A stretch of 64,000 nt of DNA from Drosophila persimilis (taxonomy: Eukaryota > Arthropoda > Insecta > Diptera > Drosophilidae): positions 558,001 through 622,000 of the forward strand of contig NW_020825350.1 of assembly GCF_003286085.1 (NCBI RefSeq). The letters run 5' to 3'. Under the pieces are notes generated by a model that was not told the origin of the DNA, did no database searches, and worked only from the letters and a program-made list of their open reading frames with translations. Shown piece by piece: positions 1 to 10,206 of the stretch. The translations under genes were made by a program, and so were the position numbers. Position 1 is the first letter of the stretch; the number at the start of each line of letters is the position of its first letter.

Positions 1-69
1 GGTGCGTACGGCATGCATAAGAAGGACCCATAAAGTTACCCCAATTTTAACCATCATTTAATTTTATGC

Positions 70-326
70 AGATTGCGGTCCTGATTGTGGGCGTGCAGAA
101 TCAAATAACTCACATTAGGACAATGGTGGAGCGCACCGAGTACTTTTCGGAAACTTCGCGCGTCATCAATCTGGATAACCTGTTGCCGTACGAGGAGCTG
201 GAGCAGGAATCAACGTCGTTGAGTCCCCATCTGAGTGGTAATCAGCGCAACACACTCACCCTACACGTGGTGATCACGCCAATGGGCACCCACACGTGCC
301 GCGAAACGCCGCCATTTCAGTTCTAA
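70..326 (+). CDS. Last exon of an unrecognised plus-strand gene (partial)
   Basis: The reading frame is open from the window edge side and ends at a stop at 324-326. A pyrimidine-rich stretch ending TTATGCAG at 62-69 looks like a splice acceptor, so the ATG at 66 is probably intronic and the exon starts at 70. The 85 or so residues begin with a short hydrophobic run (IAVLIVGV), continue with a charged segment (HIRTMVERTEYFSE, then LPYEELEQE) and end PPFQF. The codon pattern looks coding. I do not recognise the family. The remaining exons lie to the left of the window. The hydrophobic start could be the end of a membrane segment begun in the previous exon, but this is a guess. Confidence 0.55.
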
Positions 327-2218
327 ACTTCTCATCTCCCCATATCGTTGACCCATTGTAGCGCCACATGTACGAACCACGTACCTGTGGCCACGGTATT
401 TCACTTGCACTTTCCATTTACATTTACACATGTATGTATGTAAGCTGTCTATGCAAGATCCCGATCTCTCCTCCTCCTATATATAGATATATATATATTC
501 TTTGCGCAGGAGAGTTCGGGATCTTGCCTAGACATTCTTACATACATATTGAGACGAAAATAGCTGGCGATCATTATCCTTCCCTCCTCCAAGAAAGTGT
601 ATTTAATGTGTTATGAAAAGTTTTTGTTTTTTCTCTGTCTAAGTTAAACATAAACAAACGAAGGCGATTTGGGCCCTGGCCATTATTCAGTATCGAACCC
701 TAGTGTTTAGTGTTTAGTCGGACACAAGTGCACAAAAAAGTCTGTAAATCTGTGCATCTAAGAGTGTGTTTAATGTCCGGTGCTGTACTGTTGTGTACTG
801 TAGTTTTTCGCACTGAATATTTTGAATACTTAATCGTTGACTTGTAAAGGAAAAGAAACTCCGCGTTCCAACGCCTCCTTCGTTGTCTTTGCCACCTGCT
901 CAGGGTGTCGTGGCCATGGCCAAGAAGAGTGCGACAGCATAGAATGAGATAGGGATAGAGCTAATAAGAGGCCGAATAAGTTTTAATGCTTTACAGCTGA
1001 TGGACACAGATACTCGTATGTACATACATATCTATGTACAATATCTTGATCCGGTAATGTATTCTTTAATGGCTGGGATCAACCTATCTGTTGTGTCTGT
1101 TGAGGCTTATCTTTATTGGCCAGGGGGTCTGGCCGTGACTGGCTCATCCGCCTAATGTGCTTTGCATAATTGTAGGACGATATCCGCTGCTCAGGACGGT
1201 AATTGACGGACAGGACAGACATCGAATAGTTATGAACTGGAGTCGGCTGTTGAACGATTTAGTTATGAAATAAGATCAGTTATCGAACAGAGGTTGAGCT
1301 TGTTATCACTTCTCGGAATGATGTCAAGTTACTGTCTGAATTAAGTTGTCGGTTATCGAATGACTATTGCACGGCATACTGAATTGTGTCTGTTATCCTA
1401 TCAAATAATCTTGGTAATCAAATCAGATCAACTATCGATTTGTGTCCGGTATAAGATAAGCAAATGTATCGACTAATTTAAGCTCTAAATGTAATAAATC
1501 ATCGAGCCAATCGAATAATATTGGCTATATAATATACATACTTTTTTTGAATTGCCGATTTGTGGCAGCATAAAAAATGGTAACAATTGCTTAAACATTG
1601 TTCTTTTAACGGTTTTAAATGGACACGAAAAATTACCAGCTAATATCGAGCAAAACTATAACTATATGACGCTCAGACCTTCGCAGAAAGCGATCACACA
1701 CAGTGTAATAGATTTGATTTGTTATTGGTCGTAACGCTATGCCAAACCAAACTAATATTATGCTGACTCCATCTAGATCTGCTTACAGCAGTTTTACAGT
1801 CGCGGATCGCACTGTACAAATGTGCTTGCAAGTCTTCTGCTACGGCTTCTAGAAGTAATTTCTAGTATGATATAACCACGAATATTAACGACCGAAGATC
1901 CAATCCGTCAGATGTGCGCTAGTTCTATCTGACTGTCGCGATCTCATCGTTGTCTTTGCTTACCCAACCAAAGAACTTTTACACCCCCGATGATACTGAC
2001 TTTTGCAGATTACGTGGCACATTGCGGTTATTCAAGATTTACAGCTTTTTTCGTCTCTATTTTATGAGTGTGTACAAGAGCGGGCTGAATAGGCGTACCA
2101 GCGAGACCGAGACCGAGACCGAGCTAGCTTTACAGATCGCAATTTCAATCGGACTTTGTGACTCTCCGGCGACAGGGGGCACGTACCGTACGGGCAGCGA
2201 CTGCCAGATACCCGGACA
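327..2218. other. Gene-free stretch between the first gene and the retroelement
   Basis: This probably holds the 3' UTR of the gene ending at 326 followed by intergenic DNA. The composition is AT-rich with short direct and inverted TATGTA/TACATA motifs (for example 1018-1035). Small open frames here have no coding character. I see no RNA gene and no clear promoter. Confidence 0.5.
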
Positions 2219-2222
2219 TACA

Positions 2223-2754
2223 AGTTAACGTACCCAATTCCATTGAGCTCTTATACGAGTTGTAAACAATCTTTGGTTTTCCAAAACGAAAACAATTTCA
2301 ATCTTGGGCCTCCGCCTAATTGATTTCTAAGATGTACAATCTCAAGCGCCCCCGCCGCAATCCCATTCTTTGACACTCGCCTAAATGGAAAACCAATGTT
2401 TGCCCACACCCGGCTTCTCATAAACAATCTCACTCCCGGCTTTCTGCAGATCCTGCACTTTAGGCCTTTTACAGTTCTCTCTTTGGATGACGAAATCTAA
2501 TACTCGGGATGGCGAAATCAATTGAAATGTTTATAGAAAAACGATTCCCGAAAGGGATCAACGATGCAAAGATCAGAAAGTTCAAAGCAGTCTTGATCCA
2601 GCAGCGACACCGCAAAGTCTAGCTAAATATTAAGATCGCGCAATCCCTTGGCCCGGAATTCCTTTGTGACCCTCTACTTAAATCTATATCAGTGAAGTTC
2701 GAAGTAAAATAAAAACTTTTTAAAAACACAATCCGCTACCGCAGTTGTTTAATT
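2223..2754 (+). repeat. 5' LTR of element copy 1
   Basis: This matches 9548-10079 over its whole length. It begins AGTTAACG and ends TTTAATT immediately before the primer binding site. The U3/R part would carry the element promoter. An AATAAA-type polyadenylation signal lies close to the right end (AAAATAAAAAC near 2706). Confidence 0.95.
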
Positions 2755-2772
2755 GGCGCCCAACGTGGGGCG
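2755..2772 (+). other. Primer binding site (tRNA-Lys type)
   Basis: GGCGCCCAACGTGGGGCG directly follows the LTR. It resembles the lysine-tRNA primer sites known from gypsy-type elements and marks the start of minus-strand DNA synthesis. Confidence 0.8.
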
Positions 2773-3365
2773 ACGTTGTCTAAAAAGCACCGAATGATAA
2801 AAGTGTTGCGTCGTGCCGAAACCCGAAGGACAATTAATTAATGGAATAAATCCTTCAAAATTAAAAACGCGGAGTGACTGTGTGATATAGATAAAAAAAA
2901 GTGAGATAAAAAGGAAACAAACCGGAGCTTAGGGTGTGCAAAAACAAATACAAATACAAATACAAATACAAATACAAATACAAATACAAATACAACGCAA
3001 AATACAAATAAAACAAAAAGCTAATCAAGGCAATTCGTAAATACAAAAAAAACCAAAGAAACCCAAAGTTTTTAAAAAAACAAAACCAACAAAACCGACA
3101 AAACCAAAATACAAAGAAAGTGAAACGATCAGCGAAGCCAAAGAAGGAAGACCCCCAGAAGACCCAGCTGAGCAAAGAAATTTAAGAAGGAAGACCCGTT
3201 CGAAGATCTGCCAAACTAAGAAGGACGACCCCTACCGGATATTTCGTGAGCAAGAGTTGTATTAATAAATATATAAGTTCAATTAGGATATATAAGATTA
3301 TAAAAACTAACATATAAGAAAAATTAAAAGTGGATCAGCTAACTTTAGATTTTGAAAAACTAAAA
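2773..3365 (+). promoter_or_regulatory. 5' leader with CAAATA repeat and the env splice donor
   Basis: This is the untranslated leader between the primer site and gag. It holds a hexanucleotide CAAATA array (about 2944-2993) and a purine-rich stretch. The splice donor for env lies at 3246-3247 in the context ATTTC|GTGAGC. The donor is proven by element copy 2, which joins base 3245 directly to base 8112. Short upstream ATGs occur in the leader, for example near 2794. No array of gypsy-style Su(Hw) motifs is visible. Confidence 0.8.
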
Positions 3366-4574
3366 ATGATTAACTCTCAAGCAAGGACCGATCTCACAGC
3401 AGATCTGGTCAAACAATTGATAGCACTTCAAATTTCACAAGTACAAGAGCAAATTGTAAATTTAAAACAACAAATAGAAACTAAATCCGATCAGGTATCG
3501 GATTATCAGGCAGAAACAATAGACGAGACAATAAGAGACGACACCACATTGAAGGTAATAGAATCCCTACCAATTTTTAATGGTGGATTAAACCAATATG
3601 TAGGATGGAGGGAAGCTGCAGAAACTGCAGTGAAGTTATATAAGAAAGGAAGTAAGCAATATTATATTGCATTAACAATTTTGAGAAACAAAATAACAGG
3701 ACCAGCACATGACGCACTGACCAACCACGGGACAGTTCTAAATTTTGATGCCATACTTTCACGGCTTGACTTTGTTTACAGTGACAAGAGACCTATTTAC
3801 ATAATAGAACAGGAATTAAGCGTTCTCCGACAAGGGAACCTTTCAATTATAGATTTCTATAACGAGGTTAACAAGAAAATGACCTTGTTAATAAATAAGA
3901 CAATAATGACTCACGGAAAGGACAGTGAGATCACCAAGGAATCAAATAAAAAAATTAGAGACAATGCCTTACGCATTTTTGTCACTGGCCTAAACGGCGG
4001 CATTGCTGAAATCCTATTTTCATTGAATCCCCCAGATTTACCGAATGCCTTAGCAAAGGTACAGGAATTGCAATCTAATAACATTCGGGCCCAATTTGCC
4101 TACCAATTCAGCGGTCCCAGAAATTCAGGGAATAATAATTTTAATACCTTAAGATTCAACCAACGACAACCTAGGACTAACAGTTCACCATTCGACCAAA
4201 AAAGGGATTTGCAGAGGAATAACATGTCTTGGGGACAACCCTATTTCTTGGGTAATAGACAACAAAATCAGGCCCCAGAACCAATGGAGGTAGACGAATC
4301 TATACAAATCCGGAACCGACAGAACAGCAATCAATTCAGGGGAAATAATAACAATAGAAATTATCGGGAGAATACTAACGGTTATTTTAGGAGAAATAAT
4401 AACAATTATAGCCAAGCCCAGCATTTTAGGGCAAACGTAGTCCCGAATAATCAGTCTAACGACAATCCAGCGCAGAAACGAAAACTAAACGAAATGTCGG
4501 AACAACCGGCTAATAAAGCAATGAGGATAAATAACATTGAGGAGGATCATTTTTTAGATCAGCCCCCGAAGTAG
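3366..4574 (+). CDS. gag: Gag polyprotein
   Basis: The product is the structural protein that packages element RNA. I place the start at the ATG at 3366. The frame is open back to 3318, but that part has no ATG (the codon at 3330 is GTG). The product is about 402 residues. The middle part resembles the Gag of gypsy-group elements in length and position. The last 130 residues are rich in Asn, Arg and Gln (repeated RNNNN and NNNY) and have no CCHC zinc knuckle, as expected for insect errantiviruses, so RNA binding is likely through the basic tail. The frame ends at TAG 4572-4574, just after the frameshift heptamer. Confidence 0.88.
   Translation: MINSQARTDLTADLVKQLIALQISQVQEQIVNLKQQIETKSDQVSDYQAETIDETIRDDTTLKVIESLPIFNGGLNQYVGWREAAETAVKLYKKGSKQYYIALTILRNKITGPAHDALTNHGTVLNFDAILSRLDFVYSDKRPIYIIEQELSVLRQGNLSIIDFYNEVNKKMTLLINKTIMTHGKDSEITKESNKKIRDNALRIFVTGLNGGIAEILFSLNPPDLPNALAKVQELQSNNIRAQFAYQFSGPRNSGNNNFNTLRFNQRQPRTNSSPFDQKRDLQRNNMSWGQPYFLGNRQQNQAPEPMEVDESIQIRNRQNSNQFRGNNNNRNYRENTNGYFRRNNNNYSQAQHFRANVVPNNQSNDNPAQKRKLNEMSEQPANKAMRINNIEEDHFLDQPPK
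4550..4556 (+). promoter_or_regulatory. Programmed -1 frameshift heptamer TTTTTTA
   Basis: In the gag frame the bases read CA-T TTT TTA, the X XXY YYZ arrangement of a -1 slippery site, and the same U UUU UUA heptamer is used by HIV-1. Slipping here moves ribosomes from gag (stop at 4574) into the pol frame, which is open from this point to 8098. A downstream structure was not tested. Confidence 0.75.
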
Positions 4575-7500
4575 GTCTGCCCTACCTAAAAAGAGTAGAC
4601 AAAAAAATAAACAGAGAATTAAAAGTTTTGATAGATACGGGAGCAACTTCCTGTTATATAAAAAAAGGAATTTACGACAATAAAAATGAATTACCAATCT
4701 ATAAGAAAGTTGCTACAGTGAATGGGTTTTCAATAATTAAATATTTCCATAATATAACAATTTTCAACACAAAGCAAGTGTTTTATGAAATAGATGGAAT
4801 GGAGGCAGATTTACTAATAGGATTTAACCTATTAAAGAAAATCGGAGCGGTTATTGATACAGGAAAGGGGACTTTAAGTTATAAAGACAATGAGGAGAAA
4901 CTAATATATGACGAGGTCCTTTCTTTAAACAAATTAACCTTTATAGAAGGAAAAACCATCCTTCCGTTGAAGGAATATATAATAAAAAAATATTTTGAAG
5001 AAGAAAAAGAAATGAAAAGCGATTCAGTAAAGGTAGAAGGAAGTTTATATAGCTTGGGATCAAAAAATCCTGAGCACGCCGACGAAGAATTATCCGTCAA
5101 TAGTTTGGGATTCAAATATCCTGAGCCCGCCGTCGTTGAATTATCCGACATCCAAAGTTTTAATAGTTTGGGATTAAAATATCCTGAGCACGCCGTCGTT
5201 GAATTATCCGACACTAAAAGTTCGAATAGTTTGGGATTAAAGAATCCTGAACACGCCGTCGTTGAATTATCCGACAATAAACAATTTAAAAGTTTGGGAT
5301 GCAAAAATCCTGAACGCGCCGTCGTAGAAATATCCGACATTCAAAATTATGCAAATTCTGAATTGAAAAAAATGAAATTGTATAACACAATAACCTACAA
5401 AGAGGACAATTTAGAAAATCTCAGAGAGAAAATGGTATCTATCATCGAAGAAGACCATGCCAATATAAATTTACAGTTACCGTTCAGAACGGATATAAAA
5501 GGAGAGATTAACACTGAACACGATAGACCGGTATATGGCAAGCAGTATCCATACGCTTATTCGGTTAACGATTTCGTTAATAACGAAATAAGTAAAATGT
5601 TAGATGAAGGTATAATCAGACCTAGTAAAAGCCCATATAATTCACCGGTAATAGTAGTACCAAAGAAGGGAGTAAATGAGGACGGAACTCCTAAGCATAG
5701 ATTAGTAATAGACTTTAAGAAACTTAATGAAAACACTATACCGGATAGATACCCTATGCAAGATCCTTCAGTAATCCTTGCCAATTTAGGTAAAGCGAAA
5801 TATTTCTCGGCCATTGACTTAGAGTCAGGTTTCTATCAGATTTTAATGAGGGAATCAGATATTGAAAAAACATCTTTTTCCATAAATAACGGCAAATATG
5901 AATTTCTAAGAATGCCTATGGGATTGACGAACGCTCCCAGAATTTTCCAAAGGGCAATGGACGATATACTTAGAGAACAAGTTGGGAAAACTTGTCACGT
6001 TTATATGGACGATATAATAATATTTTCAAAAACTATAGAACAACATTATAAAGATCTAATTCATATAATTCAGATATTGCAAAACGCTAACATGAAAATT
6101 TCACTTGAAAAGTCTAAATTCTTTCAATTGGAAACCAAATTTCTGGGATACATTGTTTCCCAAAATATCATTAAAACAGATCCAGACAAAATCTCCACAA
6201 TACAAAACTATCCAATTCCTAAAAATATCAGAGAGCTACGTAGCTTCTTAGGACTAACAGGGTATTACAGAAAATTTGTCCGAAATTATGCCACAATTGC
6301 CAAACCTTTAACAAAATATCTGAGCGGAGTAAATGGGAAAGTTTCACGAAGGGCATCCAAGAAAGCATTAATACAGCTGGATGAACCAGCAATTGGAGCA
6401 TTTAATAATTTAAAGGACAGTTTAATAGCACATATTGAATTAGTACAACCAGATTACAATAAAAAATTCACATTAACCACAGATGCATCGGACATAGCAA
6501 TAGGTGCAGTTTTGTCGCAAGATGGGAATCCCATAACATTTATTTCTAAAACTTTAAGTAAAACCGAGCAATTATATGCTACTAATAAAAAAGAATTATT
6601 AGCTATTGTATGGGCATTAAAAAATTTGCGAAATTATTTATACGGAGTGAGTGGAATTGAAATACATACAGATCACCAACCTTTGTCCTTTGCAATGTCG
6701 CAAAAAAATCCAAATGTTGAAATGAAACGTTGGTATTACTTCATAGAAAGTTTCACACCAAAAATCATTTATAAGCCAGGCTCAACTAACGTAGTAGCGG
6801 ACGCGTTATCTCGGATTAAAATAAATCATATGACAGATAGTGATGTCGACCAGACAGAATCAGAATCAGACATAAATACTCAGCATTCAGCAGAGAGTAG
6901 TTTCGAAAACGTCATTCAAGAGACTAGCAAGCCTCTAAACCAATTTAAACAGCAGCTACTATTAGCGCAAGGGAGATTCACAGTTCATGAGTTAGTAAGA
7001 GTTTATGAAAATACCCGACATATTATTGAATTTGATACGGTTGACAATCTGCTAATCATTTTAAAAGAATTTATTCAGCCTCACTTAACCACAGGAATAC
7101 ACTGCACTTTAGAAGATTTATACCTTATCCAAAATAAGCTAAAGGAAAACTTCATAAATAAATTTCTCTTCACAAGAAAGTTCCTCCAAGATGTAGTAAA
7201 TTCAGAAGATAAAGCTATAATTATAGAAGAAACACATTGCAGAGCCCATAGAGGACTAGACGAAAATTACAAACAAATAACTAAGCTGTATTATTGGCCA
7301 AACCTGCACAAAAAATTAAAAGAATATATAAAAAATTGTGAGATCTGTAACAAAAACAAATATCGGAGACACCCTGTAAAAATTCCAATTGGGGAAGCTC
7401 CCATTCCAGCAAAAGAAGGAGATCAATTACACTTAGACATATACTATGCCCAAAACCTAACATTCATAACTTGTATAGATTCTTATTCCAAATACTTGGT

Positions 7501-8098
7501 GGTCAAGGAAATTCAAAGTAAATTAAACATTGAAAATAAGGTAATGGAAATTTTACAACACTTTCCGTTAGCAACATCATTAATGACTGACAACGAACCA
7601 AGCTTTACTTCAGCACAATTTAGATCATTCATACAAAGAAGTAACTTAACTATTTATTATGCTGATCCCAGACACAGCACCTCAAATGGTCAGGTAGAAA
7701 GGGTACATTCCACACTAACAGAAATAGCGCGGTGCATCAAGGATGAACTAAATCTAACAGATTATTCAGAAATAATAATAAGGGCGGCACTGAAATATAA
7801 CCTGACGATACATTCAACGACCAATCAAATGCCATATGACATATTGTATAACAAAATAGAACACAAACATAATCCAATATTACTTAAGGAAGCTCAGACC
7901 AAAATGCTTAAGATACATAACAAAGATAGAAGAGAAAAAGATTATAAAATAGGAGAAGTAGTCTATGAAAAGAAATTCGGGGAAAGAAATAAACTTCAAT
8001 CCCGATACAAAAAGCAGGTAGTTAAGGAAAATCGACCGAATAAAATTATAATCAACAATAGAAACAGAATTATACATAAAGATAACATCAAATATTAA
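4556..8098 (+). CDS. pol: Pol polyprotein (protease, reverse transcriptase, RNase H, integrase)
   Basis: Pol is made as a Gag-Pol fusion by the -1 frameshift, so it has no start codon of its own. Protease is marked by DTGATS near 4634. A tandem-repeat linker follows (about 5050-5340). Reverse transcriptase shows LVIDFKKLN, PMGLTNAP and the catalytic YMDD at 6002-6013. RNase H shows TDASD, the KKELLA helix and TDHQPL. Integrase has an HHCC-type zinc module (HCRAHRG, then CEICNKNK) and a catalytic D,D,E set in LDIYYA, TDNEPSF and GQVERVHS. There are no internal stops, so the enzyme looks intact. The domain order PR-RT-RH-IN is that of the Ty3/gypsy group. Confidence 0.93.
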   Translation, partial: RSAPEVGLPYLKRVDKKINRELKVLIDTGATSCYIKKGIYDNKNELPIYKKVATVNGFSIIKYFHNITIFNTKQVFYEIDGMEADLLIGFNLLKKIGAVIDTGKGTLSYKDNEEKLIYDEVLSLNKLTFIEGKTILPLKEYIIKKYFEEEKEMKSDSVKVEGSLYSLGSKNPEHADEELSVNSLGFKYPEPAVVELSDIQSFNSLGLKYPEHAVVELSDTKSSNSLGLKNPEHAVVELSDNKQFKSLGCKNPERAVVEISDIQNYANSELKKMKLYNTITYKEDNLENLREKMVSIIEEDHANINLQLPFRTDIKGEINTEHDRPVYGKQYPYAYSVNDFVNNEISKMLDEGIIRPSKSPYNSPVIVVPKKGVNEDGTPKHRLVIDFKKLNENTIPDRYPMQDPSVILANLGKAKYFSAIDLESGFYQILMRESDIEKTSFSINNGKYEFLRMPMGLTNAPRIFQRAMDDILREQVGKTCHVYMDDIIIFSKTIEQHYKDLIHIIQILQNANMKISLEKSKFFQLETKFLGYIVSQNIIKTDPDKISTIQNYPIPKNIRELRSFLGLTGYYRKFVRNYATIAKPLTKYLSGVNGKVSRRASKKALIQLDEPAIGAFNNLKDSLIAHIELVQPDYNKKFTLTTDASDIAIGAVLSQDGNPITFISKTLSKTEQLYATNKKELLAIVWALKNLRNYLYGVSGIEIHTDHQPLSFAMSQKNPNVEMKRWYYFIESFTPKIIYKPGSTNVVADALSRIKINHMTDSDVDQTESESDINTQHSAESSFENVIQETSKPLNQFKQQLLLAQGRFTVHELVRVYENTRHIIEFDTVDNLLIILKEFIQPHLTTGIHCTLEDLYLIQNKLKENFINKFLFTRKFLQDVVNSEDKAIIIEETHCRAHRGLDENYKQITKLYYWPNLHKKLKEYIKNCEICNKNKYRRHPVKIPIGEAPIPAKEGDQLHLDIYYAQNLTFITCIDSYSKYLVVKEIQSKLNIENKVMEILQHFPLATSLMTDNEPSFTSAQFRSFIQRSNLTIYYADPRHSTSNGQVERVHSTLTEIARCIKDELNLTDYSEIIIRAALKYNLTIHSTTNQMPYDILYNKIEHKHNPILLKEAQTKMLKIHNKDRREKDYKIGEVVYEKKFGERNKLQSRYKKQVVKENRPNKIIINNRNRIIHKDNIKY
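5050..5340 (+). repeat. Five tandem 20-21-codon repeats in the protease-RT linker of Pol
   Basis: Five in-frame units (starting near 5051, 5100, 5162, 5225 and 5287, spaced about 50-63 bp) encode variants of NSLGxKxPEHAVVELSD. Units 2-4 are most alike and the first is the most divergent. The array lies between the protease and the RT palm. It is coding and keeps the frame. Confidence 0.88.
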
Positions 8099-8099
8099 A

Positions 8100-8111
8100 T
8101 ATTTTTTCCAG
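8100..8111 (+). promoter_or_regulatory. env splice acceptor
   Basis: TATTTTTTCCAG ends at 8111, three bases before the env ATG at 8115. Its use is proven by copy 2, where 8112 directly follows leader base 3245. The implied intron is 3246-8111 (4866 bp) and removes gag and pol. Confidence 0.88.
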
Positions 8112-8114
8112 AAA

Positions 8115-9537
8115 ATGTATGCGAATATACTAATACTGACTTTTGTTATATTGACGACTGCGGAAGTAATTGACTATACGCATAGTGACTATCTATTGCT
8201 CAAAGACGACAGAGACGTTTACACTTATGAAACATACGCTGAACTTTTCCATATTACTAATTTGAGTTTTTATAGAGAGATAATTGATAAAGAATCCAAA
8301 TATGTCAACAAATCAATTAATTCAGACGATGAGTGGGAAATATCAATGGACTTAAGTCTATTAAAATTAATGATTTCAGAATTAGTTCCAAAACGGAAAG
8401 AAAGGGGAATAAATGAATTAGGTACCATTTGGAAATGGATAGCAGGCAGCCCTGATCATGACGACTTTTTGAAAATACAAAATAAAGTAAATGAATTAAC
8501 TGAAAATAATAATAAACAATTTGTAATAAATTCCAAATTTTTCAAAGAAATTGAATTGCTATCAAATTCATTAAAGAATGTCATCTTCAATGAAGAAACG
8601 ATACTGAGAAAGCATCGTTTAAAATTAATAACTTTTGACCTACTAAATTTAGTTGATACCATAACCCTCTTAAAAGTAAACATTTTCAATACAAAAATTT
8701 TAAATAAAAACGAAATAGAGGACATTTATAAGCATGAAAAACATAATGTTGAACTGTCTGATCTGTTGGACATTGCAACGGTTAAAATAATTCGAAATGC
8801 AGATTTAATAATCATTTACATAAAATATCCTCAAATTAAAGATATTTGCAAGTTTTACCATGCAAGAGCCATCTCACAAAATGATGGAATGTTAGTTATA
8901 AGTGAAAAAGTTTGTGAATGTAAGGAGAAATACTATTTAATGAATAATTTTAAAAGTGAAACTTTTAACAATTACGCACAAATAAATTTAAAGAGTACCT
9001 GTTTCACCAATTTACTTAATGGCTTTAAAGCCAACTGCACTAAAAAAAGGGAAAAAAAACAAAGAAATAGACATCATTCAGGATGGTGCCATATTAGTTT
9101 CAGGCAAAAATATCGTAGACAATACTACTTTGTTAGGATCGTATCTCCTTATATTCAACAACACAATTGTAATAAATAATATAAGCCACATAAATGATAA
9201 GGGTAAAATTCTAAAATATATATCGCATCATAGATATAGCGATTTTGAATTAGTTGATTATATACAATCAAATGATAAGCAATTTTCTTTTGATAATGTT
9301 AATATTTTAAATCCCCTTATAACATTAGGTAATACGGCCTTACCATTAACAACATTATTTTTAATCATTTTGATATTGTTAATGTTATTTTACTTCTGCT
9401 ATAAATTAACCAAATTTGTACTTATTAAATCAATAAGAATACCGTCAGAAGAAATAGTGGAAAGCAACATTCAAATACTGTCAGAAGAAATTAGAGCTCT
9501 ATCAGAACTTCAAAATGTATCGGGACGAAACATTTAA
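8115..9537 (+). pseudogene. env: env, broken by a one-base insertion
   Basis: The start at 8115 opens with a hydrophobic signal-like segment. It continues to a basic RKER site near 8396, a likely furin cleavage site in errantiviral Env. In the A run near 9052-9059 there are eight A where copy 2 has seven, which shifts the frame. The first frame then stops at 9177-9179. The rest of the protein, including the C-terminal membrane anchor (about 9352-9420), continues in another frame to 9537. Otherwise the two copies differ by only a few codons. The break could be real or a homopolymer sequencing error. Confidence 0.85.
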
Positions 9538-9547
9538 GAATGGGGGG
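9538..9547 (+). other. Polypurine tract of copy 1
   Basis: GAATGGGGGG lies immediately before the 3' LTR, the primer position for plus-strand DNA synthesis. The same tract is present next to the LTR of copy 2 (12328-12337, reverse strand). Confidence 0.75.
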
Positions 9548-10079
9548 AGTTAACGTACCCAATTCCATTGAGCTCTTATACGAGTTGTAAACAATCTTTG
9601 GTTTTCCAAAACGAAAACAATTTCAATCTTGGGCCTCCGCCTAATTGATTTCTAAGATGTACAATCTCAAGCGCCCCCGCCGCAATCCCATTCTTTGACA
9701 CTCGCCTAAATGGAAAACCAATGTTTGCCCACACCCGGCTTCTCATAAACAATCTCACTCCCGGCTTTCTGCAGATCCTGCACTTTAGGCCTTTTACAGT
9801 TCTCTCTTTGGATGACGAAATCTAATACTCGGGATGGCGAAATCAATTGAAATGTTTATAGAAAAACGATTCCCGAAAGGGATCAACGATGCAAAGATCA
9901 GAAAGTTCAAAGCAGTCTTGATCCAGCAGCGACACCGCAAAGTCTAGCTAAATATTAAGATCGCGCAATCCCTTGGCCCGGAATTCCTTTGTGACCCTCT
10001 ACTTAAATCTATATCAGTGAAGTTCGAAGTAAAATAAAAACTTTTTAAAAACACAATCCGCTACCGCAGTTGTTTAATT
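9548..10079 (+). repeat. 3' LTR of element copy 1
   Basis: This 532-bp sequence matches the 5' LTR by eye and is followed by the target duplication TACA at 10080-10083. It ends 42 bp upstream of the inferred start site of the transporter gene and has the same orientation. Confidence 0.95.
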
Positions 10080-10118
10080 TACATACTCGTACTTATAGCT
10101 GAAACGTCGTTGCGTTTC

Positions 10119-10152
10119 TCAGTTGTGAGCAGACCGAGCGGTCTGTCGGTCA
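10119..10152 (+). promoter_or_regulatory. Core promoter (Inr plus DPE) of the transporter gene
   Basis: TCAGTT at 10119-10124 matches the fly initiator consensus with A+1 at 10121. GGTCA lies at 10148-10152, exactly +28 to +32, and fits the DPE consensus RGWYV. No TATA box precedes it. The 5' UTR would be 86 nt. The retroelement ends only 42 bp upstream. Confidence 0.6.
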
Positions 10153-10206
10153 CATTGTCCATAGCATTTAGCTCTGCAATAAGGAAGACAGAGTTTCTGT
10201 GGAGCT

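Larger units (their letters stand above)
2223..10079 (+). mobile_element. Complete gypsy-group LTR retroelement (Errantivirus type), copy 1
   Basis: The element is 7857 bp with two 532-bp LTRs that begin AGTTAACG and end TTTAATT and look identical by eye. A 4-bp target duplication TACA flanks it (2219-2222 and 10080-10083), a target typical of gypsy-group elements. The internal order is primer binding site, leader, gag, pol (protease, reverse transcriptase, RNase H, integrase), env and polypurine tract. Pol lies in the -1 frame relative to gag and env is reached by splicing. Identical LTRs imply a recent insertion. The only visible defect is a one-base frameshift in env, so it may still retrotranspose within cells. 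I cannot assign it to a named family without a search. Confidence 0.95.

Noticed and set aside
2251..2433. 60-residue frames in the LTRs (also 9576-9758, 12117-12299, 14579-14761)
   Set aside because: They are the same LTR sequence read in one frame. The LTR is explained as regulatory DNA and the frame has no independent support.
2773..3329. A gypsy-like insulator in the leader of copy 1
   Set aside because: The leader has CAAATA repeats, but I see no array of the TGCATA-type Su(Hw) sites that define the gypsy insulator.
4879..5340. Minus-strand frame of 153 codons inside pol
   Set aside because: It is the reverse reading of the coding tandem repeats in Pol.
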